From a virus: a stretch of DNA of 37,832 bases. Positions 12,053-21,774 of the stretch are shown one piece after another. The notes beneath the pieces were generated by a model. That model saw only the letters and a program-made list of their open reading frames with translations, had not been told where the DNA came from and ran no database searches. The stretch is taken from the IMG/VR virus record IMGVR_UViG_3300017989_000228, positions 1 through 37,832 of that record, one strand, 5' to 3'. How positions within the stretch are numbered: position 1 is the first letter of the stretch; the number at the start of each line of letters is the position of its first letter. Both the position numbers and the translations under genes were made by a program.

Positions 12053-12774
12053 AGTCTATCCATGTCCTTTAATCTTTCAAGAATAAAATTAACTATTTTA
12101 ACATAAATATTTTGCGTAACATCAGAAAAATGAACCGTATCTTGAAGAGACCACCAGTAGCATTCTGTGTCCTGATAGGGATCACGAAGCAAATCTCTGA
12201 TATTGATAACAAACGGTTCCCAGACCATACGAATTATTGAATTGATCTGCTTGACTTGTTCATTCCAGATTTTCAAATTTCGATTATTAACCAGTCCGTC
12301 GTCAAGCTTGTCCAGGATTTTTGTTTTTATAAATGGCACGTTTTCACAGAAAGAGCCGGGTACTTCTAATTTTAATGTTGACATTCCGGAATATGCCATC
12401 GACATTAAATCTTTCAGTACATAATTCCCGCCCATAGAAAAAACAGTATTCCATTTATTCAAATATCGTTTCACTTTCTGCCCTTTTTTCGTTTTAAAAA
12501 ATATATTCCAATCATGGGCTATCGTTCCACCTATTGCAATATTGACAACTATGACATGTCTGAATTGTTTCATAATGTCATACGTTTTAAATACACCTTT
12601 ATTTGAATCACCACAAAGTATCAATTTTTTACCGGGAAATAGGGAAGCCAGGCGAAGGGCTGCAAGCATACGCCGTTCTTTTGATTTTATAGGGTTGCGT
12701 TCGTCGTACGGGGATTTTTTAATAACCGGTTTTAATATCTTAAACCAGATGAACTGATAAATTTGATTTAACAT
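12049..12774 (-). CDS. SGNH/GDSL-family hydrolase
   Basis: A 241-residue protein with the four SGNH blocks: LILCGDSN with the nucleophile Ser57, IAIGGT (block II Gly), SMGGN (block III Asn near 117) and DTVHFSD (Asp212/His215). This family removes acyl or acetyl groups from carbohydrates and lipids; in phages it can trim O-acetylated cell-surface polysaccharide or peptidoglycan. An N-terminal amphipathic/hydrophobic stretch (about 5-15) may associate with membrane. It lies between small membrane proteins and the amidase, favouring a role in lysis or envelope degradation. Confidence 0.75.
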   Translation of the reverse strand: MLNQIYQFIWFKILKPVIKKSPYDERNPIKSKERRMLAALRLASLFPGKKLILCGDSNKGVFKTYDIMKQFRHVIVVNIAIGGTIAHDWNIFFKTKKGQKVKRYLNKWNTVFSMGGNYVLKDLMSMAYSGMSTLKLEVPGSFCENVPFIKTKILDKLDDGLVNNRNLKIWNEQVKQINSIIRMVWEPFVINIRDLLRDPYQDTECYWWSLQDTVHFSDVTQNIYVKIVNFILERLKDMDRL

Positions 12775-12875
12775 TTTATGATCACCGCGATTATGATATA
12801 TCCCAGAGTGCCAAGAATAAAACCAAGTGCAAAACCTATCAATATTGTTTTCCAGTTATTTTTAATCCAATTCAT
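12768..12875 (-). CDS. 35-residue holin-like membrane peptide
   Basis: MNWIKNNWKTILIGFALGFILG... with a single long hydrophobic helix carrying small-residue G-x3-G packing motifs. Its stop overlaps the start of the SGNH gene and its start abuts the next membrane gene. Tiny one-helix proteins like this in lysis cassettes are often holins or antiholins. Confidence 0.55.
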   Translation of the reverse strand: MNWIKNNWKTILIGFALGFILGTLGYIIIAVIIKC

Positions 12876-13073
12876 TTAATCCCCCTTTTTTATCTCAATT
12901 TTAGCAGCTGGACCCCAATTAAAATAAAACCCGTCCGGGCCGATTCCGAAAGATATATTTTGAATCAAAATGATGCTGCATACAATTACAATTAATAATA
13001 TTATTATTCTTTTGTAGCGCGTCTTTGCGTTTTTGCCAAAAATGAACTCAGCTATCTGTATTATTTTTCTCAT
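12876..13073 (-). CDS. small membrane protein next to amidase
   Basis: A 65-residue protein with basic N-terminus, a strong membrane helix at about 23-38 (IIILLIVIVCSIILI), and a periplasm-like C-terminus. It overlaps the amidase end by 26 bases. Likely part of the lysis system (holin or spanin component), from position and topology only. Confidence 0.6.
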   Translation of the reverse strand: MRKIIQIAEFIFGKNAKTRYKRIIILLIVIVCSIILIQNISFGIGPDGFYFNWGPAAKIEIKKGD

Positions 13074-13623
13074 CGGACCTCTCTATCTCAAAAATATATT
13101 CTGATTCATATTTGAATTTATGTCCCTCCGAAATCAATTCATCAGTTATTATGTTCCAGTCAAATTTTCCCGGACAATTTTTGTAATTTAGCCCATACCT
13201 CTTTTTTCGTCTACCGTGGCCGCAAATAATATTGATAGTATCTATATTTTCGAGCAATGTATTTATCAATTGTAATAATGATCTATACTGTTGTATAGTT
13301 GGCTCGCTTTCATTACGAACATCTTTTTTCATTATCTCTATTCCGATTGTCGCACGGTCACGTTTTCCCGTGCTGGAATGGTATACCCATTTTTCTACCG
13401 GATCAATCAACTCATAAACATCACCATTATAATCTATACAATAATGAAACAATCCATCTGCCTTTTTTTTTCGTTGTCCGGGTGTTAATAGCCATGCTAT
13501 CAGAGCCCCTGCACTGGAACCACCACCGGTTGCATGGACAGTTATTTCTTTTGTATCAGACATTCCCCTGAAAAAACCCGGATGCCTTTGTGTCCTTATT
13601 GAATTATCAATAATTATATTCAT
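13048..13623 (-). CDS. N-acetylmuramoyl-L-alanine amidase (endolysin)
   Basis: A 191-residue Amidase_2/PGRP-type protein: TVHATGG with zinc ligand His30, DGLFHYCIDYNGDVYELI, WVYHSSTG with a conserved His, IGIEIMKKD, ICGHGRRKKR and NCPGKFDW with the Cys zinc ligand near 152. It cleaves the bond between MurNAc and L-Ala in peptidoglycan. No signal peptide, so release would depend on a holin; four small membrane ORFs are adjacent. The C-terminal ~30 residues are extra and acidic. Confidence 0.9.
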   Translation of the reverse strand: MNIIIDNSIRTQRHPGFFRGMSDTKEITVHATGGGSSAGALIAWLLTPGQRKKKADGLFHYCIDYNGDVYELIDPVEKWVYHSSTGKRDRATIGIEIMKKDVRNESEPTIQQYRSLLQLINTLLENIDTINIICGHGRRKKRYGLNYKNCPGKFDWNIITDELISEGHKFKYESEYIFEIERSDEKNNTDS

Positions 13624-13874
13624 GACCCATTTATTTTTTTCTCCAGATTTTTAATCCTTTCATCATGCCTGCCTATATCTTCGCATTTATCAAATAATTT
13701 GACTATATCTTTTCTAAATTTAGTATCAATATCCTTTAACGAATTTTTAATTTCTTTACTATCTCTTCTTAACGTTGCTATAATAAAACTAATAGCACCT
13801 GTAATAACAGCGATAAAGATGCTAACGAAAAGGCTAATATAGTTAAATAATGTACTACTTTGATTTTCTGGCAA
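13620..13874 (-). CDS. holin-like membrane protein with coiled-coil tail
   Basis: An 84-residue protein with one hydrophobic helix (about 11-32) followed by a charged helical coiled coil (38-80), the shape of XhlA-like phage membrane proteins. The start is TTG at 13874 with AGGGGG eight bases upstream; an ATG two codons earlier is in another frame and short. It overlaps the amidase start by four bases and is the best holin candidate by position. Confidence 0.6.
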   Translation of the reverse strand: MPENQSSTLFNYISLFVSIFIAVITGAISFIIATLRRDSKEIKNSLKDIDTKFRKDIVKLFDKCEDIGRHDERIKNLEKKINGS

Positions 13875-13889
13875 TTCATTGTCCCCCTC

Positions 13890-14306
13890 TCATAATCCTA
13901 ACCAGGTTATCGCGTTATTATATAGCGTATCTAAGCCAGACTTCGTTGTCTCACTGGCGGCTGTTGTTTTGAAGTCATTCCATTTTGTTCTGATTTCTGC
14001 CAACGTTCTGGATACCTCAATTATCTCATTATCAATAATAGATTTCAATTTACTTTTCAAATGCTGTTTATACCGTTTAATAAAATCTGGATCATTGTCA
14101 ATATCCAACTGGCTTCGCTCTGTGGGTGTGTCTCCTATCATCTCAAAAATAGGTGTGCCGAATTCATTTGATATCGATTTCCCATCAATTTTTAGTTTAT
14201 CACCATCAGATATTTCAATTTCTGCCCCATCAAATTTATTTTTCTGCCATTCAAAAAATAAATCTATTATTAAATTTTCTGCGTTTTTTTTAATATATCT
14301 TTTCAT
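13890..14306 (-). CDS. tail-associated hypothetical protein
   Basis: A 138-residue soluble protein immediately after the C1q-like tail protein (one base apart), in the position where tail-fibre assembly proteins or fibre accessory proteins often occur. It has a mixed alpha/beta first half (GAEIEISDGDKLKIDGKSIS) and a helical second half. No family recognised; a fibre chaperone is one possibility. Confidence 0.55.
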   Translation of the reverse strand: MKRYIKKNAENLIIDLFFEWQKNKFDGAEIEISDGDKLKIDGKSISNEFGTPIFEMIGDTPTERSQLDIDNDPDFIKRYKQHLKSKLKSIIDNEIIEVSRTLAEIRTKWNDFKTTAASETTKSGLDTLYNNAITWLGL

Positions 14307-14307
14307 T

Positions 14308-15204
14308 TTAATTACCTATGTATGTCGCGGTAAATCCCGCAATATTTCCAACCGGTGCGACTGCATTTGAATGAGCCCTGATTGTGTCACTCGCAGCAAG
14401 CCAGCCGGTCCATGAGCATGAGATATAATCCGCCGCCGTTGCATTTTTTTCAATTGCCAGGGCATCTGTTATATTTATTGACACAATTCCAGTAGTCAAT
14501 TGTGATGAATTCAATGATAATCCTATCGACATATTTGTGTCGACCTGTATCCAAAATGTGAATGAATATTTTCCCTGTCTGGCGACTACAATTTCCAATC
14601 CTTCAGCATTTGAAGCATATCCAGATGTGTGATTTTCTGCAAACATATTGCCGTATCCTTCACGCTTATTTGTAAATCTCATAATATCAGTGTCTGTTGA
14701 TCCATACCCGGCGTATGTATCTAACCGCAATTGACAAGAAATTCTTTCTTCTTGGATTGCCCATAAAGATGTACTACCAAGAATTTTTATCCTATCTGCT
14801 TGCTTTGGAAGGTCTATATCGCTGAGACCGTCAATTGACTCAGCTCCCTCCCCATCAACATTAACGACATTACCTCCGACGCTATGTATGATTTCAATAG
14901 CCCTCTTCTGATTGTCTGCCAACGTTGGAAGAGTGATATTTATATCACCACCGCTTGAATCACAAATATATGTCCCATATCCGTCACTATCTGTAATAGT
15001 AAAAGGATCGTCGGCACTGGTTAGATACTTAATATTTGTGTTCAGACTTGATACAAGCGACCATATAGATTCTATATCACTTGACGGTTGGCTTGTTCCA
15101 TTGCCCCCTAAAATCCTAACCGCCTGGCTCCATGCGTTCGCGTCTGTATTGCTGTAATTATCTGATGTTGTTCTATCTGGGATACTTGTCCATACATCTG
15201 CCAT
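14308..15204 (-). CDS. tail tip / receptor-binding protein with C1q-like C-terminus
   Basis: A 298-residue protein: an N-terminal virion-attachment segment, a strand-rich middle (ITDSDGYGTYICDSSGGDINITLP), and a C-terminal ~130 residues (AGYGSTDTDIMRF ... EGLEIVVARQGKYSFTFWIQVD ... YISCSWTGWLAASDTIRAHS) with the strand order of C1q/TNF-like jelly rolls, common in phage adhesins. It starts within the stop of the hub gene. It is the best candidate for host recognition, from fold pattern and position. Confidence 0.65.
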   Translation of the reverse strand: MADVWTSIPDRTTSDNYSNTDANAWSQAVRILGGNGTSQPSSDIESIWSLVSSLNTNIKYLTSADDPFTITDSDGYGTYICDSSGGDINITLPTLADNQKRAIEIIHSVGGNVVNVDGEGAESIDGLSDIDLPKQADRIKILGSTSLWAIQEERISCQLRLDTYAGYGSTDTDIMRFTNKREGYGNMFAENHTSGYASNAEGLEIVVARQGKYSFTFWIQVDTNMSIGLSLNSSQLTTGIVSINITDALAIEKNATAADYISCSWTGWLAASDTIRAHSNAVAPVGNIAGFTATYIGN

Positions 15205-17051
15205 TATTCGAGCTCCTTTAAATAGATTGAGTCAGTGTCACCCCAATTTGTTGACCTAAATATAAATCTATATTGAAAATATTTTACACTACTTAATGTA
15301 ACGTCTACATTTCCGATTGCATCAGCTTCAGCCGTCCACGCTGTATACGTTATGTCGTCATCACTTGTCCGATATTGATACGTTATATCACCCGGGTCAG
15401 CTTGCCCGCGAAAACTAAACAAAGTAAATCCATCCTCATCATAATATTGCCCTGACTCATAAAAAGCCGCCGGTTGATAGTCTTTTGATCCATAATCATC
15501 ACCATCCGAATACTTGTTAAATCCGTCTGGAACTGACCCGGACAATGTATTATTCAAATCAAGTGTTATCGCAGAATATATATTCCCCTGACACCTGTAC
15601 ATATTGAAATCAACCGTATCAAGAAATGGTATAGCTTTTTCTATGTTTGACGGCCCGCTTTCATTAAAACTGGTGTCATAGGACGCTACATAAAAACTGT
15701 ATTCAGTACCAATATTTAACTGATAAATTATTTCGTAAATATAACCGTCTGGTGTTTGTTGAGTTATTTTTCTGTCAATTCCGCTCCTGCCAAAATTACA
15801 AGATTCAACTTCCCATTCCCCTGGACTTGAAGAAAAATATACTTTATATCCTAGCCAGTCGGCCTCTTGACTCTCAGTCCATTTAAGTAATATCCCACCA
15901 TCCTCTAAAGGAATAGCGCTTACTAACTCAGGCGCGGCCGGCGGCTCTGAATCCCTGACATAATACACTTCAGGTGTATTCAGAAATAATGCTTTCACGG
16001 TTATTATGTCTTTGTCTTTGTCGTATTCTCTCTCAACTATCTGGACCGGCTCACCCACAAAAGGTGTAAACCTCAAATCAAGTTGGTCAGCAACCGGAAC
16101 AAATTCCATTTCTGACCCTATCACCATTTCACAAAATTTCTGTATGTTTTTATACCGTTCTATTGCAAGGTCCCCGGCCCACGCCGCACCGGCTTGATTT
16201 CTGAAATGAATTTTAAAATCTGTGGACGTGGTTGAATCAACTTTTTGATTTGGCACATCAAAACGCCTTTCTCCAAATCGTGCAATTGATTCAGCATCAG
16301 AATCGCTTTCCCACGCTATCGTGCCAGCGTTATCATAACCAATCCTATAATAATTGACAATATCTTTTTGACTATAAAAATGTTCGTATGATTTAGTAAT
16401 TACATTCTTTTTCTTTAAATCAGTGCCGAATTGTCCGCCCCATGGTTGCCATTGATACATATATATTAAATTCTGATAAGTGTAAACATGACACTGTGAA
16501 ATCCTGAGAAGTTCGTTCACTACTGCAATACAACTTTTTTTGGTATTAGCATCATAATCAATGTTTATATACGCTGTGTTTGCCGCCTGAATATTTATAG
16601 CATTTTGAAATCCTGCATAAACAATATTACTTGCAGGAATTCCCCCAACGTCTGTTAATATTTCGTATATAATCTCAGCTATTGTTTTGTTAATAGCATT
16701 GCTATAAATACATGTCCTTTTTGCTAAATCATCTATATAATTGGTTGCGACAAGCTTAATGGTCTGTTTTTGTTCTTTTATTGGGATGTCTTTGAGTTTG
16801 CCTTCAAAAGTATATCTGTTTATGTCGTTATCGAAAACAGACACAATATCTCCAAAAAATGAAGTCCCAAAAAACAAGCTACCAGAATAACGGTCATCGT
16901 AAATCGTAGGGTCTGAGTTTGTTAACAAAATTTCTATAGTATCCGGCAACATTTTATTATTTTCGAACGCAATCGATTCTTTTGATTTGGGATATTTTAG
17001 TATATCCTCATCAGGTATAAGTATGTCATTCACTGTCACTGTTAAACTCAT
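15204..17051 (-). CDS. baseplate hub / tail-associated protein with fibronectin-III domain
   Basis: A 615-residue protein. Residues 1 to about 365 have the repeated beta-barrel character of gp27-like hub proteins (LVATNYIDDLAKRT, ISQCHVYTYQNLIYMYQW, FTPFVGEPVQIVEREY). A fibronectin-III-like domain follows at about 372-475 (PPAAPELVSAIPLEDGGILLKW ... EYSFYVASYD), then a C-terminal beta domain (about 500-615). It would cap the tail tube and carry adsorption proteins. Lies directly after the propeller/beta-helix gene with a four-base overlap. Confidence 0.7.
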   Translation of the reverse strand: MSLTVTVNDILIPDEDILKYPKSKESIAFENNKMLPDTIEILLTNSDPTIYDDRYSGSLFFGTSFFGDIVSVFDNDINRYTFEGKLKDIPIKEQKQTIKLVATNYIDDLAKRTCIYSNAINKTIAEIIYEILTDVGGIPASNIVYAGFQNAINIQAANTAYINIDYDANTKKSCIAVVNELLRISQCHVYTYQNLIYMYQWQPWGGQFGTDLKKKNVITKSYEHFYSQKDIVNYYRIGYDNAGTIAWESDSDAESIARFGERRFDVPNQKVDSTTSTDFKIHFRNQAGAAWAGDLAIERYKNIQKFCEMVIGSEMEFVPVADQLDLRFTPFVGEPVQIVEREYDKDKDIITVKALFLNTPEVYYVRDSEPPAAPELVSAIPLEDGGILLKWTESQEADWLGYKVYFSSSPGEWEVESCNFGRSGIDRKITQQTPDGYIYEIIYQLNIGTEYSFYVASYDTSFNESGPSNIEKAIPFLDTVDFNMYRCQGNIYSAITLDLNNTLSGSVPDGFNKYSDGDDYGSKDYQPAAFYESGQYYDEDGFTLFSFRGQADPGDITYQYRTSDDDITYTAWTAEADAIGNVDVTLSSVKYFQYRFIFRSTNWGDTDSIYLKELE

Positions 17052-19783
17052 GGACTGTACGCCCTCGCAAATTTAATCCTTAGATTTTGCCGCCCGGTTT
17101 CAGTTAACTTGTAATGGTCAGCACTCGCATTAACATTATCATAAATTAAGAAATAAACATTAAAATTACTCGGGTTTGTTACTGAATCAGGGTAAAATCT
17201 TATTTCATCATTTCCACTATTGAGCATAAGCATGATATTATCATAATCGGCGTTTCTTATACCCTCACCAAAATTTATTGTGACTTCCTCTTGCCAAGCC
17301 TCGTACGTGCTTGCGATTGATCCGTCTTTTCTATCTGTTTTTGTTTTTCCGACTGCTTTGTGAACAACTTTAAAGCCGCCCCCTGGCTTCTCCACGGAAA
17401 AACTTGTCCAGCTTTCAACATCACCTATCGGGGTTGAATTGTGTGCCCCCCCGTCCCTATCTGGATTGGTGTCATTAGCTAATAAATATCCTGGAGAGTC
17501 CACTGGATACCCCAGCACTCTTTTCTTCAAATTTAAATCCGTATCCGCTTCGATGAGCGCCCCCTCATTCACAAAAAGAGGATTGGCAGCAACAACCGAG
17601 GTTCCAGCGGTCGCATTATTAAGAACGTCCGTATTTATTGAATATGAGAACGTGACGGCCACATCTGCATTGATTCCGTAAATTGAGTTGTCGTGAATAA
17701 TATTATTGATTATTGTCTCATTAGCGCCGTTATTATTTTCAAATCTCATTGCAGAATTATTGGCAAAAAATGTCACATGTTCAACCGTTATATCCCCACT
17801 ACCAGCCGCCGCACCTTTTATGTGTAAAGCATACCCCGTTTTATTGCATCTATAAAATAGACAATCTTCAAATATTGCAGCTGTGCTTTCGCAGTAAATG
17901 CCCTGGTCACTGTCATGTATCGTACAATTACTTGCATTAACTTCATGGTTAGAATAAACAGCATATGCATCATTTCCCCTATTTACGTTCTCAGCGTTTT
18001 TAAGCTCAGTCCAGAATAAATCAAGGTCGGTTCCATTTACATAAAGCATTCTATAACAAAAATTTTCATCATAACACTTTATTGATACACCGTTTATAAT
18101 TGCATCTGCGTCAATCTGAATACAATCATATCTATAAGAATCATATATTACAAACTTCCCTTTGTCTCCATCGTCGTCGTCCATATATGTAAAGACAAAA
18201 TCATTTGTGCTTTGCATACAGCTTGATAAATCCTGGATCGCTCCGGCTTCAAATTCTGTTGCCGTTACTATCTGATTATATAATTGATCTATGATTGTAA
18301 ATTTTCCTTTGTCGCCGTCGTCGGCATCACTATAAGATATAACAAAAGCACCGTTAGACATTGCATTTACTCTTATATCGTTCGGATCATTTGCGGTCCA
18401 TATATTCCCGGACGTTAAAATAGTTCCATCAGAATCCAAAACACGATAACGACCATCGGGAACAGCCGTCCGGCCTGCCATAATTATATTATCATTTGAA
18501 TCAATATCCATATCATAATGCTGGTTTTGATAACCAACGCTTGTAGCTGCTTTTACCTGTGTTCCAGTAGAATCAAATATTTGATACTCGTTTCCTCCGC
18601 TTCCGTTATACATTATAACAAAATTGTCGTTTGACATTGATTTAACCCTGATGTAACTCGCAACCCCTGAATCAAATTCTGTTTTTGCTTTTGTTACTGT
18701 TCCAGTAGAATCATATATTGTAAAATATGCTTTGTTGTCTCCGGTATCAACATATGCAATTACAAAACTTGAGTCAGATAAACCAATTACTGCAAAATAA
18801 GCTACTGACCCGCTATCAAACTCAGTCGACGATTTTACAATTGTTCCAGAAGAATCATATATTACGAATTCACCAGCGTTAGCATCTAAAGCGTCAGCAT
18901 AAATTATAACAAAATTCTGATTTTCAAGCACCGTACAACTATTAACTGTAACAGTCCCTTGCGTGTGGAATGAAGTCGGACCAGTGATAAGAGTTCCATC
19001 ACTATCATATATAGAAAAATAACTTTCAGTTGAGATACTGTCATAATAAGCAACAACAAAATTATCATCTGAAAAAACACCACATGACGCTCCAGTGATC
19101 GAATTACCTGTGAATTCAGAAATTGCTTTTTTTGTACTCATCGAATCAACAAAAGACGGATTGGCATGTAATTGAATATCCGGGGCAAATCCTATCCTTG
19201 CAACAAGCTTTTTAAAATTTCCTGTCATAGAAAAGCCTTCCTCTACATACGTCTGGGAGGCATTAACATCATTGATAACAACCGCCTGGTGTGTGACATC
19301 ACACTGAGAACCGGCGTGGCCTATTGTAAGATAAGGCAGTGATTCCGTACCATTGCCAGTAGTATCATTTCCTGTCTTTGCAACAAAGATTGAATTCGCA
19401 TCGGACGGGGTATAATCCAGCACCCTTTTTGTGTATTTGGCATTAGAAAACTTCCCATAAAACCCTGCAAAATTACTATTATCAATAGTGTCTAACTCTT
19501 CATTATATTCTTCATTAAAAAGAGCAACTACTTTTGTTTTTGTGCTTGTGCACGCATTCGCAGAGGCGAGTAATGTTTTTTTCGGTAGTGCCTGCGTTCC
19601 TGGGTTGGTATCACTACCCAATGAATCATTAACAAATATTGAATTATCATCTGTATACGTATAATCGACTAAATCAATCACTATCCATTCTTCAGGGCCT
19701 ATAACATTTTTTTCGAATGCAAATTTATTATTCTGTGGATCATAATCGAATTTCATGTATATGTCATTATAAAAGTCATGCAT
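17048..19783 (-). CDS. large tail protein: seven-bladed propeller within beta-helix, Dit-like end
   Basis: A 911-residue protein. Two N-terminal beta-helix entry motifs (IFVNDSLGSDTNPGT near 50, IFVAKTGNDTTGNGT near 130) are followed at about 220-565 by seven repeats of ~50 residues of the form NFVIAYxD...FxIYDSxGT, as expected for a seven-bladed propeller. A right-handed beta-helix follows (about 570-790), then a ~115-residue C-terminal domain reminiscent of distal tail proteins. It comes right after the tape measure, where Dit genes sit, so it is probably a distal tail protein carrying carbohydrate-binding modules. No catalytic motif is seen. Confidence 0.65.
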   Translation of the reverse strand: MHDFYNDIYMKFDYDPQNNKFAFEKNVIGPEEWIVIDLVDYTYTDDNSIFVNDSLGSDTNPGTQALPKKTLLASANACTSTKTKVVALFNEEYNEELDTIDNSNFAGFYGKFSNAKYTKRVLDYTPSDANSIFVAKTGNDTTGNGTESLPYLTIGHAGSQCDVTHQAVVINDVNASQTYVEEGFSMTGNFKKLVARIGFAPDIQLHANPSFVDSMSTKKAISEFTGNSITGASCGVFSDDNFVVAYYDSISTESYFSIYDSDGTLITGPTSFHTQGTVTVNSCTVLENQNFVIIYADALDANAGEFVIYDSSGTIVKSSTEFDSGSVAYFAVIGLSDSSFVIAYVDTGDNKAYFTIYDSTGTVTKAKTEFDSGVASYIRVKSMSNDNFVIMYNGSGGNEYQIFDSTGTQVKAATSVGYQNQHYDMDIDSNDNIIMAGRTAVPDGRYRVLDSDGTILTSGNIWTANDPNDIRVNAMSNGAFVISYSDADDGDKGKFTIIDQLYNQIVTATEFEAGAIQDLSSCMQSTNDFVFTYMDDDDGDKGKFVIYDSYRYDCIQIDADAIINGVSIKCYDENFCYRMLYVNGTDLDLFWTELKNAENVNRGNDAYAVYSNHEVNASNCTIHDSDQGIYCESTAAIFEDCLFYRCNKTGYALHIKGAAAGSGDITVEHVTFFANNSAMRFENNNGANETIINNIIHDNSIYGINADVAVTFSYSINTDVLNNATAGTSVVAANPLFVNEGALIEADTDLNLKKRVLGYPVDSPGYLLANDTNPDRDGGAHNSTPIGDVESWTSFSVEKPGGGFKVVHKAVGKTKTDRKDGSIASTYEAWQEEVTINFGEGIRNADYDNIMLMLNSGNDEIRFYPDSVTNPSNFNVYFLIYDNVNASADHYKLTETGRQNLRIKFARAYSP

Positions 19784-21774
19784 TAGTAAACACCCTCTTC
19801 ACCATAATTATTAACACCCATTGACCTGGCTTTCTCAGTTCTTGGTTCCTCTATTCCTTCAGCTAATACTTTAGAGTCAAGCAGCACTTGAACAATACGC
19901 GGGCTTTCATCCCCGCCCTCTGGACCTGATAAAGTAATTTCTGATTTCTTTAAATTCTCGGTTATCGGTTTTGTGAGAACTGTTTCACCTGCATGCAACA
20001 TGCCTAGCTTATTCTCTGGTAAATCAAAGACGCCTTTGGCAAACATCGACGGTTCGGGCGTTTGTGAAATTTGCTGTACAACGGCCATACCAGCGGCAAT
20101 TGTTAATCCCATAAAAATTAGTCCAAGAATAGGCCCGACGATCGGAATCGAACTCATGGCGGCAAGGGCCGAGACACCAGCGGCAAGGGCTGAAATAATC
20201 GCGCTTGCTATTCTTAATTTCTTTTCACGCTTTGCCTCGCGTCTTTTGATTAGCTTCTGATGTAATTCAAATAATTTATCTTGCTCAGTAAGTGCCTTCC
20301 TTTTTTCATCCTCATCCTTGACAGTAGCCTCAATCAATGCCTTTCTAAATTTATAACCGTTTTCAAGGTTAGCCATTGCCCTTTGTTGCTCTGCATCCCA
20401 GATGTCCCCAAGCTGACCGGATAAACTACTTGCCATTGAAATTAAAGAGCTTGAATAATTAGCAAATTTATCAAGTCTTTCCTGGAATGGGTCAACGCCT
20501 TTTTTTCCCTTATCTTCTTTTTCCCCTTTTCTTCCGGCTGTAGGATCAAGGGTCTTTGTTGCATCTGCCAATAATTTAGCCTGTTCCATTATTGCCACTC
20601 TTTGAGCATTTTCAAGCCCGACCAATTCCCGTCCTGACTTTACAAGATTATTTTTAATTTGTAATAATTGTTTTTCTGACTCTATCAATTCCTTTTTGGA
20701 TTTAACGTTTTCGTCTTCAGCTTCTTTAATCGTTTTTTCTAACTGTAATTGTTTTTCACCTGTAGCAGTTAATAATTTTCTTTTATTATTTAAAATTACT
20801 AATGAATTACCTGCCACTGTTATTTTGTTAATTAACCATGATATACCGGTAACAAGTCCAGCTATAGCAGAACCAATAATAGAAACAATATTTCCGACCT
20901 TGCCAAGAACTTTACCTAAAACACCACCCGATTTTGTAAGCAAACCAAAAGATTTAATTAGATCCTTTATACCCGGACCCATCTTTTTACCCATATCAAT
21001 TAAAACTAAAGTAAAGTTGTCTTTAAGAGTTGAAAACATACCTGACATGGTGCGGGATTGTTTTTCAAGCATGCCCGCAAATTTGCCGGTTCCAGTGGTA
21101 AGATTTTTGAGTGCCATATCAACATCAGCAAAACCTACTTTGCCCTGACTTACCATCTTAACAATAGCAGTTGTAGTCACCCCAAATTTATCGGCAAGCG
21201 CCTGGATAATTGGCACCCCAGCTTCAGCAAATTGACGAATCTCTTCCATACTTGCTTTGCCAATAGTTTTAACTTTACCGTAAGCAAGGCCTAACCGGGA
21301 AAGTATTTCTTGATTACCCTGGGCTGCGTTTCCAAGATTACGCATAGTTTCAACAATCTTTTCTTGTTCAACCCCGAACGCTAAAAGTTGCTTTGACGTC
21401 TCAACCAATCCCGGTAGTTGGAAAGGTGTTTCCGCAGAGAAATCTTTTATTTCTTTTAATAGGTTTTTTGCATTTTTTGCACTCCCCAACATAGTGGAAA
21501 ATGCAACCTCAAATTGCTCCATTTGTGCGGCTGCTTTAAATGCCTTTTTGCCAATATCGATAAAGAACCGAACAATTCCAAGAGCAAGAAAGGCTTTTAA
21601 TGCTTTTCCAAGCATACCAACGCCACCGGCCATTTTTTTCATGCCCTTTGAGCCTTTGTCACCGGCCTCTTGGGCAGCCTCTCCGGTATCCTCTAAAGCA
21701 GCCGCGCTTTTCTTTGTGGCTGCTATTAGTTGACCATTCTCTAATATTATCTCTAGTTCTATTCGCTCAGCCAT
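19783..21774 (-). CDS. tape measure protein
   Basis: A 663-residue protein with an N-terminal helical region (ATKKSAAALEDTGEAAQEAG), the conserved tape-measure domain (FEVAFSTMLGSAKNAKNLLKEIKDFSAETPF... through about 270), hydrophobic segments near 275-310 and about 540-590, and coiled coil around 330-400 and 480-530. It sets tail length and leaves the tail at DNA ejection. At about 1.5 angstrom per residue it predicts a tail near 100 nm. It follows the frameshifted chaperone pair, as in lambda G-T-H. Confidence 0.85.
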   Translation of the reverse strand: MAERIELEIILENGQLIAATKKSAAALEDTGEAAQEAGDKGSKGMKKMAGGVGMLGKALKAFLALGIVRFFIDIGKKAFKAAAQMEQFEVAFSTMLGSAKNAKNLLKEIKDFSAETPFQLPGLVETSKQLLAFGVEQEKIVETMRNLGNAAQGNQEILSRLGLAYGKVKTIGKASMEEIRQFAEAGVPIIQALADKFGVTTTAIVKMVSQGKVGFADVDMALKNLTTGTGKFAGMLEKQSRTMSGMFSTLKDNFTLVLIDMGKKMGPGIKDLIKSFGLLTKSGGVLGKVLGKVGNIVSIIGSAIAGLVTGISWLINKITVAGNSLVILNNKRKLLTATGEKQLQLEKTIKEAEDENVKSKKELIESEKQLLQIKNNLVKSGRELVGLENAQRVAIMEQAKLLADATKTLDPTAGRKGEKEDKGKKGVDPFQERLDKFANYSSSLISMASSLSGQLGDIWDAEQQRAMANLENGYKFRKALIEATVKDEDEKRKALTEQDKLFELHQKLIKRREAKREKKLRIASAIISALAAGVSALAAMSSIPIVGPILGLIFMGLTIAAGMAVVQQISQTPEPSMFAKGVFDLPENKLGMLHAGETVLTKPITENLKKSEITLSGPEGGDESPRIVQVLLDSKVLAEGIEEPRTEKARSMGVNNYGEEGVY

